Shown here one piece after another: positions 46,779 through 58,227 of a stretch of DNA of 64,000 bases. Below the pieces are notes generated by a model, which saw only the letters and a program-made list of their open reading frames with translations, did no database searches and had not been told where the DNA came from. The stretch comes from Elymus sibiricus. Lineage: Eukaryota > Streptophyta > Magnoliopsida > Poales > Poaceae. The stretch lies in NCBI GenBank assembly GCA_039707655.1, contig CM077675.1:415833162-415897161 (forward strand), in the 5' to 3' direction. Position numbers and translations under genes: made by a program. Position 1 is the stretch's first letter. Each line of letters opens with the position of its first letter.

Positions 46779-48713
46779 GGATCCTACGTCACATCTTAAT
46801 ACCTTTGTTGAATTATGTGATATGCAAAAGAAAAACGATATGGATAATGATATTGTGAAATTAAAATCATTTCCTTTTTCACTAAGAGATAAAGCTAAGG
46901 CTTGGTTTTCATCTTTACCTCGTAATAGTATTGGAACATGGGATAAGTGTAAAGATGCTTTTATTGCCAAATATTTTCCTCCTGCTAAGATCATCTCCCT
47001 TAGAAATCAAATAATGAATTTTAAACAGCAAGATCAAGAGCATGTTGCACAAGCTTGGGAGAGAATGAAATTGATGATAAGAAATTGTCCCACTCATGGC
47101 TTAAATTTGTGGATGATTATCCAAAACTTCTATGCTGGACTAAACTTTGTGTCTAGAAATCTTCTAGATTTTGCTGCAGGTGGTACCTTTATGGATGTGA
47201 CCTTAGGAGAGGCCACAAAACTTCTGGACAATATTATGACAATTATTCTCAATGGCATACCGAAAGAGCTCCAACCGCTAAGAAGGTAAATTCTGTTGAA
47301 GAAATCACTACTTTGAGTGAAAAAGTGGATGCTCTTATGAATATGGTTGCTAGTAAAAATGCTCATGTTGGTCCCAATTATATGCCCTTGTCTACTCTGA
47401 TTGAGCAAAATAATGATGCTATTGATGTGAACTTTGTCTCGTGAAATAATTTCAACAACAATGCTTATAGAGGAAACTTCAATTCTAGATCGTATCCCGG
47501 TAATTCCTTTAAGAACTATGGAAATTCTTATGGTAATTCTTATGGAAATCCCTCTACAAATTCTAATAGGATACCCTCTGATCTTGAGAACACAATTAAA
47601 GAATTTATTAATTCTTAAAAGGTTTTCAACACTATGGTAGAAGAAAAATTGCACGTAGTTAATGCTTTGGCTAAAAACATGGATAGAATTGCTCTTGATG
47701 TAGAAACTCTTAAAAGTAAAGCTTTGCCACCCATGCATGATTTTAATGAGGCTATTAAATCTATCCAAATATCTATTAATGAAAGTAAGGTGAGGACCGC
47801 TAAGTTGAGAGCTAAGCGGGAATTCTTAGAAAAAGCTCTTCCACCCGGTTTTTACCGGAATCATGACGAAGATCTTAAAATGATAGGTACTTCTCCTATT
47901 GAATATTTATTTACTTCTCTGAAAATAAATGATAAAGGGCCTATAGATTAGTCAACTCTAGTTGAGAAGCATCCCGTTTGCTTGGAGGGTGATGATTTTG
48001 ATGCTAAAACAGAAAAACGTGGGTTTGCAGAGGTCAAAACTATAACTAGTGATATGCCCGCTATTTCGGATTACAAGGACTTTAATTATGATAATTTCTC
48101 TTTAGTAGAATGTATTTCCTTGTTGCAAACCATTATTAGCTCACCCAATGCTTATGAACAAAACAAAGATTTTACCGAACATATAGTAGAAGCTATGATA
48201 AAAGCTTATGATGAGAAACTTGAGCTTGAAGTTTCTATTCCTAGAAAATTGCATGATGAGTGGGAACCTACTATCAAAATAAAGATAAATATATATGAAT
48301 TAAATGCCTTGTGTGACCTTGGTGCTAGTGTTTCAACTATTCCTAAATCTCTTTGTGATGTGCTTGGTCTCACTAATATTGAAGATCGTTCCCTTAACTT
48401 GCATCTTGCGGATTCTACCATTAAGAAACCTATAGGTAGAATTAATGATGTGCTTATTATTGCAAATCAAAATTATGTGCCTGTAGATTTCATTGTGCTT
48501 GATATTGATTGCAATCCTACTTGTCCCATAATACATGGAAGACCTTTCTTACGAATTATAGGTGCAATCATTGACATGAAAGAGGGAAACATAAGGTTCC
48601 AATTCCCATTAAAGAAAGGGATGGAACACTTACCTAGAAAGATAATTAAACCACCTTATGAATCAATCATTAGAGCTACTTATGGGTGGAATGTCAAAGA
48701 TGACAATACTTGA

Positions 48714-51499
48714 AACTATGCATTATGGCTAGCTAGGGGCATAAAACAATAGCGCTTGTTGGGAGGCAACCCAATAGTTATCTTTAAATTTTTGCTTTTA
48801 ACTTTCTGTTTTTTTATAACATGATTATTGCCTATGTAATTATTATGTTTTTGTGTTTAAATTAGTGTTTGTGCCAAGTAAAGCCTTTGGGATGACTCAC
48901 AAGATGAGTAGAATCGATGCTGAAACAAAATAGAAACTTTTGACTCCGGTGCAGGGATTTTCATTTTTTACTGGAGCGTCATAATAATCTAAATATTTTA
49001 CACAGTATTTATAAACAAAGTTTAGAGGTTGTCCTAATTTTTCATAAGTTTTAGAGTTACATAAGTATAGGTTCTCTACAGATTGCTACAGACTGTTCTA
49101 TTTTAGACAGATTCTATTTTTTCTTGCATAGTTGCTTGTTTTGATTATGCTATGGATTGTATCGGGGGGTATAAGCCATGGAGAAGTTAGAATACAATAC
49201 CTATTATGAAATTATTAAATAATAATCAATTTATAACAGTACCTAAATTATGCAATATGTTTCTTATACTAACGGAACTTACGAAGTTTTGTTGAGTTTT
49301 GTGTGATTGAAGTTTTCAAGTTTTGGGTGTTATCACGATGGACTAAGGAATAAGGAGTGGCAAGAGTCTAAGCTTGGGGATGCCAAAGGCACACCAAGGT
49401 AATATTTTAAGGAAGACTAAAGCGTCTAAGCTCGGGGATGCCCCGGAAGGCATCCCCTCTTTCGTCTCAATCCATCGGTAGGTCACTTGAAGCTATATTT
49501 TTATTCGTCACATGATATGAGGTTTGCTTGGAGCGTCGTTTGTTTTTGTTTTGTTTTTACTTTTAGTTTACCACAATCATTGTTTGCTGGACACACCTAT
49601 TTAAGAGAGATACACCTTCATCATAATTTGTTAGAATACTCTATGTGCTTCACTTATATCTTTTGAGCTTAGCAGTTGCTCTAGTACTTCACTTATATCT
49701 TTTTGAGCACGGTGGCGTGTAGATTTTATAGAAATGATTTCACTCTCGTTCTTCACTTATACTTGTTTGAGAGTTAATAAATAGTGACGGTAATTTGCAT
49801 GGGTCATAAGACTAGTCCAAAAATATTAGGTATTCAATGAGTGATAATCAAAACCATCAAGTAGCACATATAGAGAAATTGTGGGTTAATGATATTGATG
49901 TGGTAATATGAAAAAGGTATGAGTTCATAATTGTTGATCCGTAGAAGTGTCTATATTAAGAGAGGTTAACTTTTTCTCATATAAAAATTAAAGAGGCATG
50001 GTGATGATGTGTGAGAATTTCTATTCCTCGTTGAAATCCTATTGTTGTTTCGGGTCCGAAGCGCGCGATGGTTTACTCCTACCAACCTCTTCCCTCGGGG
50101 CATGCAAGTAGTGCTTTGATTTATGATAAAACTAATAAAACTTTGTAATAAGTATATGAGTTCTTCATGACTAATGTGAAACCATGGACATACGCAAACC
50201 TCACCTTCTCATATTTGCTAGCCTCTTCGGTACCGTGGATAGCCCATTCTCACCTCGAGGATCGGTGCAACTTTCGCCGATGCATCCAAACCCCGTGACA
50301 TGATATGCTCTATTGCACATAAGCCTCATTATATATTCCTCAAAACAGCCACCATACCTATCTATCATGGCAATTTCATAGCCATTCCGAGATATATTGC
50401 TATGCAAACTCCATCGTCACTTCACATGACTAGTTCGTTCATCATCATATTGCTTTGCATCATCATATAGAGCTGACATAGTATTTGTGGCAAAGCCATC
50501 GTCCAACATATTTTTTGATACATGTCACGCTAGATCATTTGCACATCCTGGTACACTGCCACAGGATATCATACAAAGTCATATCTTCGTATTAGTTCTC
50601 CACATCGAGTTGTAAGTAAATAAAAGTGTGATGATCATCATTGTTAGAGCATTGTCCCGGTGAGGAAATAAAGATGAGGGAGGCCAAATGAGCCTACCAT
50701 TGTGAAGAAAAAAATGAGAGAAAAAGAGAGAAGGGACTTTGCTACTATCTTTTACCACACTTGTGCCTCAAAGTGGCACTTTGCTCCTCATGTAGAGAGT
50801 CTCATGATCTGTCATTTTCATATGCTAGTGGGAATTACCTTTTCATTATTACAAACTTGGCTTGTATATTCCTATGACGGGCGTCCTCAAATGCCCGAGG
50901 TCTTCATGAGCAAGCAAGTTGGATGCACACCCCACTTAGCTTCATTTGAGCTTTCATACACTTATAGCTCCAGTGCATCATTTGCATGGCAATCCCTACT
51001 CCTTCCATTGACATCTATCGATGGGCATCTCCATAGCCCGTTGGTATGCCTAGTTGATGTGAGACTATCTTCTCCACTTTTTGCCCCTTTGATATCTACC
51101 ACCATACTCTATTCCACCTAAATGCTATGTCCAATGGCTCACGCTCATGTATTGCGTGAAGAATAAAAAGTTGATGCATATTGAAAAAGTATGATCCAAT
51201 TGCCTGACTTGGACACCGTGGTGCTTGACATTTGTATTAATGTGGTGAAGATGGAGCCATGCCTTGCTAATATAATAAGATGAATGGGGGGTAAACATTC
51301 CTTGAGGATCATATACTTTGAAAGATTGATGATTTTGTTTCTTATACTTTAACTATTGCTATGTTAATATTTGTCGATTCATCGTTTCTCAATGAGCATA
51401 CATGCATAAGATTACATAATGGATAGCATGTCACATCAAAAATTCTGTTTTTATCATTTACCTACTCGAGGATGAGCAGGAATTAATCTTGGGGATGCT
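48714..51499 (+). other. A1 non-coding 3' internal region with PPT
   Basis: No gene is supported. It contains the small hairpin at 48752-48774, internal PPT copies TAAGCTTGGGGATGC (49369-49383) and TAAGCTCGGGGATGC (49427-49441), stem-loops at about 49640-49774, the pre-PPT hairpin CCTACTCG-AGGA-TGAGCAGG (51461-51480, one mismatch and one G-U) and a decayed PPT before the LTR at 51500. The downstream half differs from A2 and A3. Confidence 0.65.
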
Positions 51500-52159
51500 T
51501 GATACGTCTCCAACGTATCTATAATTTTTGATCGTTCCATGCTGATATATTATCACTCTAGGATACATTTTGGGTCTTTATTTACCAATTTATAATATTT
51601 TTAAGCACTAACCTATTGACCCAGTGCCCAGTGCCAGTTGTTGTTTTCCGCATGTTTTTCACTTTTTAGGTTTACATTACCAAACGAAACTTTTTGATGA
51701 TTTTTTCTGGACCAAAAGAAGACCTGGAAGATTCGGAAGATGGCCGGGAGCGGCACGAGGGCCCCACAAGCCAACAGGGCGCGCCCTGGTGGGGGCGCCC
51801 TGATGGTTTGTGCCGACCTCGGGCGTCTCCCGACACTCCTCTCTGGCTTTTAAATTCTCATATATCTCAAAAACCCTAGAGGCAGTCCCGCAAGTCTCTG
51901 TTCCGTCGCGAGGCCATCTGGAGCTCTGTTCCGGTACCCTGCCGGAGGGGGGATCGATCACGGAGGGACTCTACATCAGCCTTGCTACCCTCATGATGAT
52001 GTGTGAGTAGTTCACCACAGACCTACGGGTCCATAGCTAGTACCTAGATGGCAATCTGTCTATCTGTTGATCTTCAATACAATGGTCATCACATCTTCGC
52101 TTTGATCTATCCGATGTAATCCTATTGTGCGGTGTGTTTGTTGGGATCCAATGAATTGG

Positions 52160-52189
52160 GATCTTCAATACAATGGTCATCACATCTTC
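52160..52189 (+). repeat. 30-bp filler duplication at the A3 junction
   Basis: A 30-nt stretch starting GATCTTCAATACAATGGTCA is an exact copy of 52069-52098 in the same LTR. It is placed between the broken A1 LTR and the truncated A3 LTR. Confidence 0.85.
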
Positions 52190-53561
52190 AACGTATCTAC
52201 TTTTCCTCACCCTTTTCCCCTTGTTTTGGACTCTAATTTGCATGATTTGAATGGAACTAACCCGGACTGACGCTGTTTTCACCATAACTACCATGGTGTT
52301 GTTTTTGTGTAGAAATAAAAGTTCTCGGAATGGAACAAAACTTTTTGGAGAATTATTCAAGAATATATGTGAATTATTGGAGCCAAAATCCACCGAAGAG
52401 GGGGGCCAGGGTGGCCAGCACCCACCAGGGCGCGCCAGGCCCCCTGGTGGGTTGTGCCCACCTCGTGGCCCCACTAACCCTAATTCCGCCACTATAAATT
52501 CCTATTTTCGGAGAAAAAAACCACAGAGAAAGTTTCATCGCGTTTTACGATACGGAGCCGCCGCCACCTCATGTTCTTCATCGGGAGGCCAGATCTGGAG
52601 CCCGTTTGGGGCTCCGGAGAGGGGAATCTTCGGTCTTCGTCATCACCAACCTTTCTCCATCGCCAATTCCATGATGCTCCCCACCGGGAGTGAGTAATTC
52701 CTTCGTAGACTTGCTGGTTGGTGAGGAGTTGGATGAGATTTATCATGTAATCAAGTTAGTTTTGTGAGGGCTTGATCCCTAGTATCCATTATGTTCTGAG
52801 ATTGATGTCGCTATGACTTTGCTATGCCTAATGCTTGTCACTAGGGCCCGAGTGCCATGATTTCAGATCTGAACCGTTTATGTTATCATCTCTATATCTT
52901 TGTTCTTGATCCGATCTTGCCTAGTCATATGCACCTATTACGTGTTATGATCCGTCAACCCCATAGTGACAATATTTGGGATACTTCGCGGTGATGACCG
53001 TAGTTTGAGGAGTTCATGTATTCACCATGTGTTAATGCTTTGTTCCGGTTCTCTATTAAAAGGAGGCCTTAATATCCCTTAGTTTCCTTATGGACCCTGC
53101 TGCCACGGGAGGGTAGGACAAAAGATGTCATGCAAGTTCTTTTCCATAAGCACGTATGACTATTTACGGAATACATGCCTACATTACATTGATGAACTAG
53201 AGCTAGTTCTGTATCGCCCTAGGTTATGACTGTTACATGACGAATATCATCCAACGAGTTACCGGTCCAGTGCCTAAGAGCTTTCCACTTATTGTTCTTG
53301 CTAAGTTACTATTGCTGCTGCTACTGTTCCAACTGCTACAAAACTATTGCTACTACTGTTGCTACTGCTATCAAACTATCATACTACTGTGCTACTGCTC
53401 ACTTTGCTGTAGATATTTAATCTCCAGGTGTGGTTGAATTGACAACTCAACTGCTAATACTCTCAAGTATTCTTTGGCTCCCCTTGTGTCGAATCTATAA
53501 ATTTGGGTTGAATACTCTACCCTCGAAAACTATTGCGATCCCCTATACTTGTGGATTATCA
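52190..53561 (+). repeat. A3 5' LTR, 12 bp missing at its start
   Basis: Begins AACGTATCTACTTTTCCTCA, lacking TGATACGTCTCC that is present at 60333. Ends CTATACTTGTGGATTATCA. A CTA/CTG-type trinucleotide stretch near 53309-53400 is part of the LTR. Confidence 0.87.
52419..52500 (+). promoter_or_regulatory. A3 LTR core: U3 hairpin and TATA box
   Basis: CACCCACCAGGGCGCGCC with CCTGGTGGGTTGTG (52419-52456); part of the right arm is lost compared with 60573-60621. TATA box CTATAAATT is at 52492-52500; in the 3' LTR this reads CAATAAATT. Confidence 0.55.
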
Positions 53562-53572
53562 AGAACTTTTTC

Positions 53573-53590
53573 TGGCGCCGTTGCCGGGGA
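53573..53590 (+). other. A3 primer-binding site (tRNA-Asp type)
   Basis: TGGCGCCGTTGCCGGGGA, an exact tRNA-Asp complement, 11 bp after the LTR. Confidence 0.87.
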
Positions 53591-53639
53591 GCATAGCAAT
53601 ATTTGTTGAGTCACTTGGGATTTATATCAATTGATCACT

Positions 53640-55589
53640 ATGAAGAATCTGAAGGATCCAAAGACTAATATTTTTCCCTCTAAGACGAGGGGAGGTAAGG
53701 AACTGACATCTAGCTCTGCACTTGATTCACCTTTTGTTATGAGTAAGCTTGCAACACCACCACATGCTAGTAATCCTGATATGTCGCAAGTTATTGATGA
53801 TGCTACCTCTGCTATGAATGATGCCTATGACGATGCTAGTACCATGCTTGATGATAATGTGCCACTAGGAGAATTTCTTGATGAACAAATTGCTAGAGCT
53901 ATAGAGAATGAAACCACTGAAACTGATGAGATTGCTGAAATTGATGAAGCTTATGAAACTGATAATGACTATGAAACTCCTATTAGTCCTAGCTCTCCTA
54001 AGTTTGAAATGCCTAAGATACCTGAAGGTTATGTTATGGACGAAGAGATAACTAGAGAAATTCTTTCTTGCAAGGATAGAAACGATCTTAAGAATTTGTT
54101 ACGCAAGTATAAGGAAAAGACTCTGAATGCTAGAATGAAATGTGATCCTAAGTTTGCTACTTCACCTATCTTTGTTACCGATAAGGATTATGAGTTCTCT
54201 GTCGACCCAGAGTTAATCACTTTGGTTGAATCTGATCCTTTCCATGGCTATGAAACTGAAACTGTAGTGGCACACCTTACTAAGCTGAATGATATAGCCA
54301 CCCTCTTTGCTCATGATGAGAAGATTCGCTACTATTATATCCTTAAGTTATTTCCGTTCTCATTAAAGGGTGGTGCTAAGACTTGGAACAATACTCTTAC
54401 TCCTGGTTGTGTGCGTAGTCCCCAGGATATGATCTACTACTTCTCTGAAAAATATTTTCCTGCTCATAAGAAACAAGCTGCCTTACAGGAAATATTGAAC
54501 TTTGTGCAAATTGAAGAAGAGAGTCTCCCACAAGCTTGGGGGAGGCTTCTCCAATTACTTAATGCTTTGCCTGATCATCCTCTCAAGAAAAATGAAATAC
54601 TTGATATCTTTTATAATGGACTAACCGATGCTTCTAGGGACTTCCTAGATAGTTGTGCTGGTTGTGTTTTCAGGGAACGAACTATTGAACAAGCTGAGGA
54701 ATTATTGAATAATATATTGAAAAATTATGATGATTGGACTCTTCCTGAACCACCTCCTAAACCCACTCCGAAGAAGAGGGGTATCTTATTTCTCAGTCCT
54801 GAAGATATGCAAGAGGCAAAGAAATCTATGAAGGAAAAAGGTATTAAAGCTGAGGATGTTAAGAATTTGCCACCTTTTGAAGAAATACATGGCCTTGACA
54901 CACCACCACCTCCACATGTGGTAGAGGTAAATTCTTTATTAAAGTTTAATGAAAGTGACATTCCTCACAATAAACATCCTAGTCAATGCTTATATGACTT
55001 TGACAACTATATTATGAAGCAAGATCATTTCAATGCCCATGTTCTGAAACAATTGAAATACAATTCTGATATGATTGCTCGCTTGAGTGACTTGCTATTT
55101 AGAATCAGTAATGATGTTAGAGGTGTAGGAAGGCATGCCTCTATGGTCCAAACTCAGCTAGAACAAGTTGCTAAGTCTCAAAAAGAGTTGCTTGATGAAA
55201 TGAATAATAATATACATGATTTTCCTGCTAGAGTAGTAACTAGAGGAGGTAGAATGACCCAAGAACCACTTTATCCCGAGAGTCATCCTAAAAGAATTGA
55301 ACAAGATTCTCAGAGAATTAATACTGATGCACCTATTCCTTCTAAGAAGAAAAAGAAAAAGAAAAATGATAGGACTTTGCATACCTCTAGTGAACCTGAG
55401 ACACAAAAACCTCCTGATAGTAATGATGTCTCTATTTCTGATGCTGAAACTCAACCTGGTAGTGAACATTCACCTAGTGATAATGAAAATGATAATGATG
55501 ATGTTCACGATGATGCTCAACCTAGTACTGATAAAGAACCAGATAATGATGTTGAAATAGAGCCTGCTCCTGATCTTGATAACCCATAA
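53640..55589 (+). CDS. A3 Gag polyprotein, intact
   Basis: 649 residues from ATG at 53640 (MKNLKDPKTNIFPSKTRGGK) to TAA at 55587-55589. The N-terminal 200 residues are acidic. The gag core at about residues 230-365 contains LKLFPFSLKGGAKTWNNTL, YYFSEKYFPAHKKQAALQEI and DIFYNGLTDASRDFLDSCAG. A coiled-coil-like segment lies at about 455-520. A run of seven lysines near 575 resembles a nuclear-import or nucleic-acid-binding patch, and the tail is very acidic (Asp/Asn-rich). No CCHC knuckle. It would assemble particles for the element's RNA. The stop is in the same frame as the protease that follows. Confidence 0.85.
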   Translation: MKNLKDPKTNIFPSKTRGGKELTSSSALDSPFVMSKLATPPHASNPDMSQVIDDATSAMNDAYDDASTMLDDNVPLGEFLDEQIARAIENETTETDEIAEIDEAYETDNDYETPISPSSPKFEMPKIPEGYVMDEEITREILSCKDRNDLKNLLRKYKEKTLNARMKCDPKFATSPIFVTDKDYEFSVDPELITLVESDPFHGYETETVVAHLTKLNDIATLFAHDEKIRYYYILKLFPFSLKGGAKTWNNTLTPGCVRSPQDMIYYFSEKYFPAHKKQAALQEILNFVQIEEESLPQAWGRLLQLLNALPDHPLKKNEILDIFYNGLTDASRDFLDSCAGCVFRERTIEQAEELLNNILKNYDDWTLPEPPPKPTPKKRGILFLSPEDMQEAKKSMKEKGIKAEDVKNLPPFEEIHGLDTPPPPHVVEVNSLLKFNESDIPHNKHPSQCLYDFDNYIMKQDHFNAHVLKQLKYNSDMIARLSDLLFRISNDVRGVGRHASMVQTQLEQVAKSQKELLDEMNNNIHDFPARVVTRGGRMTQEPLYPESHPKRIEQDSQRINTDAPIPSKKKKKKKNDRTLHTSSEPETQKPPDSNDVSISDAETQPGSEHSPSDNENDNDDVHDDAQPSTDKEPDNDVEIEPAPDLDNP

Positions 55590-56438
55590 CCTAAAAATAA
55601 ACGGTATGATAAAAGATACTTTGTGGCTAGGAAACATGGTAAAGAAAGAGAGCCATGGGTTCAAAAACCCATGCCCTTTCCACCTAAGCCATCTAAGAAA
55701 AAGGATGATGAAGAATTTGAACACTTTGCTGAAATGATTAGGCCAGTCTTTTTGCGTACCCGCTTAACCGATATCCTAAAAATGGCCCCTTATGCAAAGT
55801 ATATGAAAGACATCATCACAAATAAAAGAAAGATACCTGAAGCTGAAATCTCCACCATGCTTGCTAATTATTCTTTTAAGGATGGAGTACCCAAAAAACT
55901 TGGAGATCCTGGAATATCAACTATACCTTGCTCCATTAAGAGAAACTATGTCAAAACTGCTTTGTGTGATTTGGGAGCCGGTGTTAGTGTTATGCCTTTC
56001 TCCTTATATAAAAGACTTGACTTGAATAAACTCACACCTACTGAGATATCATTGCAAATGGCTGGCAAATCAACGGCCATACCTATCGGTATTTGTGAGG
56101 ACGTGCCCGTTGTTGTTGCAAATGTTACTATCTTAACGGACTTTGTTATTCTTGAGATGCCCGAGGACGACAACATGTCGATTATCCTTGGTAGACCCTT
56201 TTTGAATACTACAGGGGCTGTTATTGATTGCAACAAAAGCAAAGTCACTTTTCATATCAATGGTAATGAGCATACGGTGCACTTTCCGAAGAAACAATTC
56301 CAAGTGAATGGTATAAATGTTATTGAAGAATCTCCGACCATCACTATTGGAAGTTTTCAATTACCTCTACCTACTGCTAAAAATAAATATGATATACTTA
56401 TTGTTGGGGAAATGCACATCCCCATTGAGGTAACTTAG
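55590..56438 (+). CDS. A3 protease region, in frame after the gag stop
   Basis: Open from the codon after the gag TAA to TAG at 56436-56438 with no early start codon, so it is expressed either by readthrough or not at all (the TAA may be a recent mutation). A retropepsin-like domain is visible: ALCDLGAGVSVMPFSLYKRL with the catalytic Asp near 55968, then ADLP-type substitutions, MSIILGRPFLNTTGAVIDCN near 56180-56235, and a C-terminal FPKKQFQVNGI. It would process Gag. It is strongly diverged from the A1/A2 protease. Confidence 0.8.
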   Translation, partial: PKNKRYDKRYFVARKHGKEREPWVQKPMPFPPKPSKKKDDEEFEHFAEMIRPVFLRTRLTDILKMAPYAKYMKDIITNKRKIPEAEISTMLANYSFKDGVPKKLGDPGISTIPCSIKRNYVKTALCDLGAGVSVMPFSLYKRLDLNKLTPTEISLQMAGKSTAIPIGICEDVPVVVANVTILTDFVILEMPEDDNMSIILGRPFLNTTGAVIDCNKSKVTFHINGNEHTVHFPKKQFQVNGINVIEESPTITIGSFQLPLPTAKNKYDILIVGEMHIPIEVT

Positions 56439-57239
56439 TGTTTTACGAAAGTTCTTCGGTTTCATGCTAATCGGAAGTGGTTGTTAATAAGACTTGATCA
56501 ACCTTATTAATGAATCATTTTTGAGAGGTATGACGTCGATGAATCTAGTAAGTACAACTCTCTGCTCCCACCTTTTATTTTCTGTTTTAGCTAGTCAATT
56601 AAAATAAAATGCCATGATTATCGTGTTTTCTGTTTTCTCCGTGCAATAAAAAAATGACCCAAAAATAAAAATTCTCAGAATGCCCTGAAAATTTAACATG
56701 ATTTTTTTTTGGAATATTTGTGAATTTCTGGTGCAAATAATACCAGAGGGGGGGTGCACCTGGTGCCCACAAGACACCAGGGCGCGCCAGCACCCCCAGA
56801 CGCGCCCTGGTGGGTTGTGGCCCCCACGTGGGCCCCCTCACTTATCTCTTTAGCCCACTTCATCACCTACCTCCACAAAAAAATCACCACAGCCACCATT
56901 TTTGTGTTCTTGCTCTCAAACCCGCGGATTTCGATCTCTTTGCTCAAAGCTCCGTTTCTGAAACTGTTTGGAGGGATTGCTACTTGGTATGTGACTCCTC
57001 CATTGCTCCAATTAGTTTTTGTTTTATTGGGTTATTTTTAGAGTAATTAGCTACTCTTGGTGCTGTTGTAGATGAGCTTGTATGTTGAATTCTTAGAGTT
57101 CTAAGTAGTTTGAATGCTCAATATGCCCTCTATGCATTCTTGGGAGTAGTTGCTAACAATCTTACAAAGTTTTGTTGATTTTTTTTTGGTGGACTAAAAA
57201 TTTTCAGAATTTTTATAGGAATAAAAATACATATCTTTA
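56439..57239 (+). other. A3 spacer containing an LTR-like promoter module
   Basis: 56630-56830 resembles the A3 LTR U3: AAAATAAAAATTCTCAGAAT against AAATAAAAGTTCTCGGAATG, then TTTTTTTGGAATATTTGTGA against GAATATATGTGAATTATTGG, then the GC-rich hairpin. Splice-like sites follow (TACTTG|GTATGT near 56987; AAATTTTCAG|AATT near 57210), as if this were the promoter, leader exon and intron of the next ORF. Confidence 0.5.
56768..56819. promoter_or_regulatory. Internal copy of the U3 GC-rich hairpin in A3
   Basis: ACACCAGGGCGCGCCAGC and GACGCGCCCTGGTGGGTTGT form the same kind of hairpin as in the LTRs (for example 60573-60621), although this copy lies in the interior between the protease and the third ORF. 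Confidence 0.65.
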
Positions 57240-58226
57240 GGAAGTTCTCCTCCAAGAAAAATGCCAAGGGAGTCATTGGGGAATCATCGGACAATGACCT
57301 CCACACCCCAAGAAAGGTGGAGGTGCGGCCGTGCGAATGGCCGCATGATGCCTTCATGGAGGAGGCCGGGTTCCATCAAGAGTTCGCTTAGTTTGTTGCA
57401 AACGCTGGGTTAACCGAGTTCCTCGCAGCTAAGTGTGACCAATATCACATCCTTACAAATTCCTTTGTGCAAAGTTTTCATTATCTAGGGAGAAACAACC
57501 CTCCTGAAGTGCACTTTAATCTTTATGCTCAAACTTACACGTTGTCGCTAACTGACTTCTGCAACATATGCTTGATTCCTTCTGATGGGGACTTGAGAGA
57601 ACCTAGGCCATCTGATTTGAGGATTTTCTCCTCACGTTAACCGTGGGTGAGGATAGAGGCGTGTCGAGCGCCACTGCTACCAGTTTGCAGTTTCCCTCAG
57701 TACATTATTTCGCCTTGGTCATCGCTAAATGTGTAACCGCTAGGGAGAAGGTCGGCGCACTCAGTGCCCCTGACCTTGCTATTTTACGTCATGCACTTTA
57801 TGGTGATCACACCTTTATTATGGGGGCTATTATTGCTCGACGCTTACATCTTAACAAAACTAAGGGAAAGATACATGGTGGTATTTATGCTACTCGCCTA
57901 GTGAGCCACTTTAGAGTCCAGTTTCGCCCTCATGATTCTATCTTATCTTGAGTTTACCTTGATCACAAGTCACTGCAGGCTCACCAATTCCTAGATGTAA
58001 CTGATTCTCCCCATGACATTCATTATAACCTAGTGTTTAGCAAGGAAACACGTGATATTATTCCGTTGCCTGCACCTGCTTTGTTTGATTCTATTGCCAG
58101 GAACGGATACAGGATCATGCCAGATGACATTATAGCCTACCGGAACAACCTAGCAGCTACTGAGGAGGATCCCCAGGGGTGACATTATAGCCTACCGGAC
58201 GGCTACTACGGATGGTGATTACCAAG
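57240..58226 (+). pseudogene. A3 third ORF, ATHILA ORF-1-like, broken
   Basis: Across frames one reads MEEAGFHQEFA, NAGLTEFLAAKCDQYHILTN, SFVQSFHYLGRNNPPEVHFN, LYAQTYTLSLTDFCNICLIP, then (57643-57951) FPSVHYFALVIAKCVTAREK and DLAILRHALYGDHTFIMGAI, ending with YLDHKSLQAHQFLDVT-like residues. This pattern (NxxLYAQTYTLSLTDFCNIC, then KCVTAR) matches what I know of the Athila-specific ORF found in plant gypsy elements. Stops near 57390, 57637 and 57949 and a frameshift near 57630 make it dead. It lies between an LTR-like module and an internal PPT. Confidence 0.65.
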
Positions 58227-58227
58227 C

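Larger units (their letters stand above)
36896..48713 (+). pseudogene. A1 gag-protease, split by A2 and frameshifted
   Basis: ATG at 36896 (MSQDTTKLCDFSN) reads to 37059, where A2 is inserted, and resumes at 46784. The gag core is clear at 46784-47260 (FPFSLRDKAKAWFSSLPRNS, FYAGLNFVSRNLLDFAAGGT). An Asn-rich stretch follows, then a coiled-coil-like part and a retropepsin-like domain with ALCDLGASVSTIP and FIVLDIDCNPTCPIIHGRPF near 48305-48545. Breaks: a frameshift near 36995 (stop TAA soon after), a 1-base loss near 47238, and in-frame stops near 47442, 47617 and 47949. Clearly older than A2, whose gene lacks such damage. Confidence 0.85.

Noticed and set aside
50702..51121. 139-codon ORF with hydrophobic stretches in the A1 3' region, considered as an envelope-like protein
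   Set aside because: No signal peptide at the start, no counterpart in A2 or A3, and it lies in a non-coding region. Probably a chance frame.
48714..51499. Search for a hidden pol gene in the A1, A2 and A3 non-coding regions
   Set aside because: No YxDD-type reverse-transcriptase motif, RNase H or DD35E integrase residues could be found in any frame of 42714-45205, 48714-51499 or 58256-60332.
53309..53400. CTA/CTG/TTG trinucleotide stretch, considered as an expandable microsatellite
   Set aside because: Interrupted and present in both A3 LTRs as part of the family sequence.
36688..53590. tRNA-Asp-like sequence at three places
   Set aside because: Only the 18-nt primer-binding complement is present. 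These are retrotransposon PBSs and not tRNA genes.
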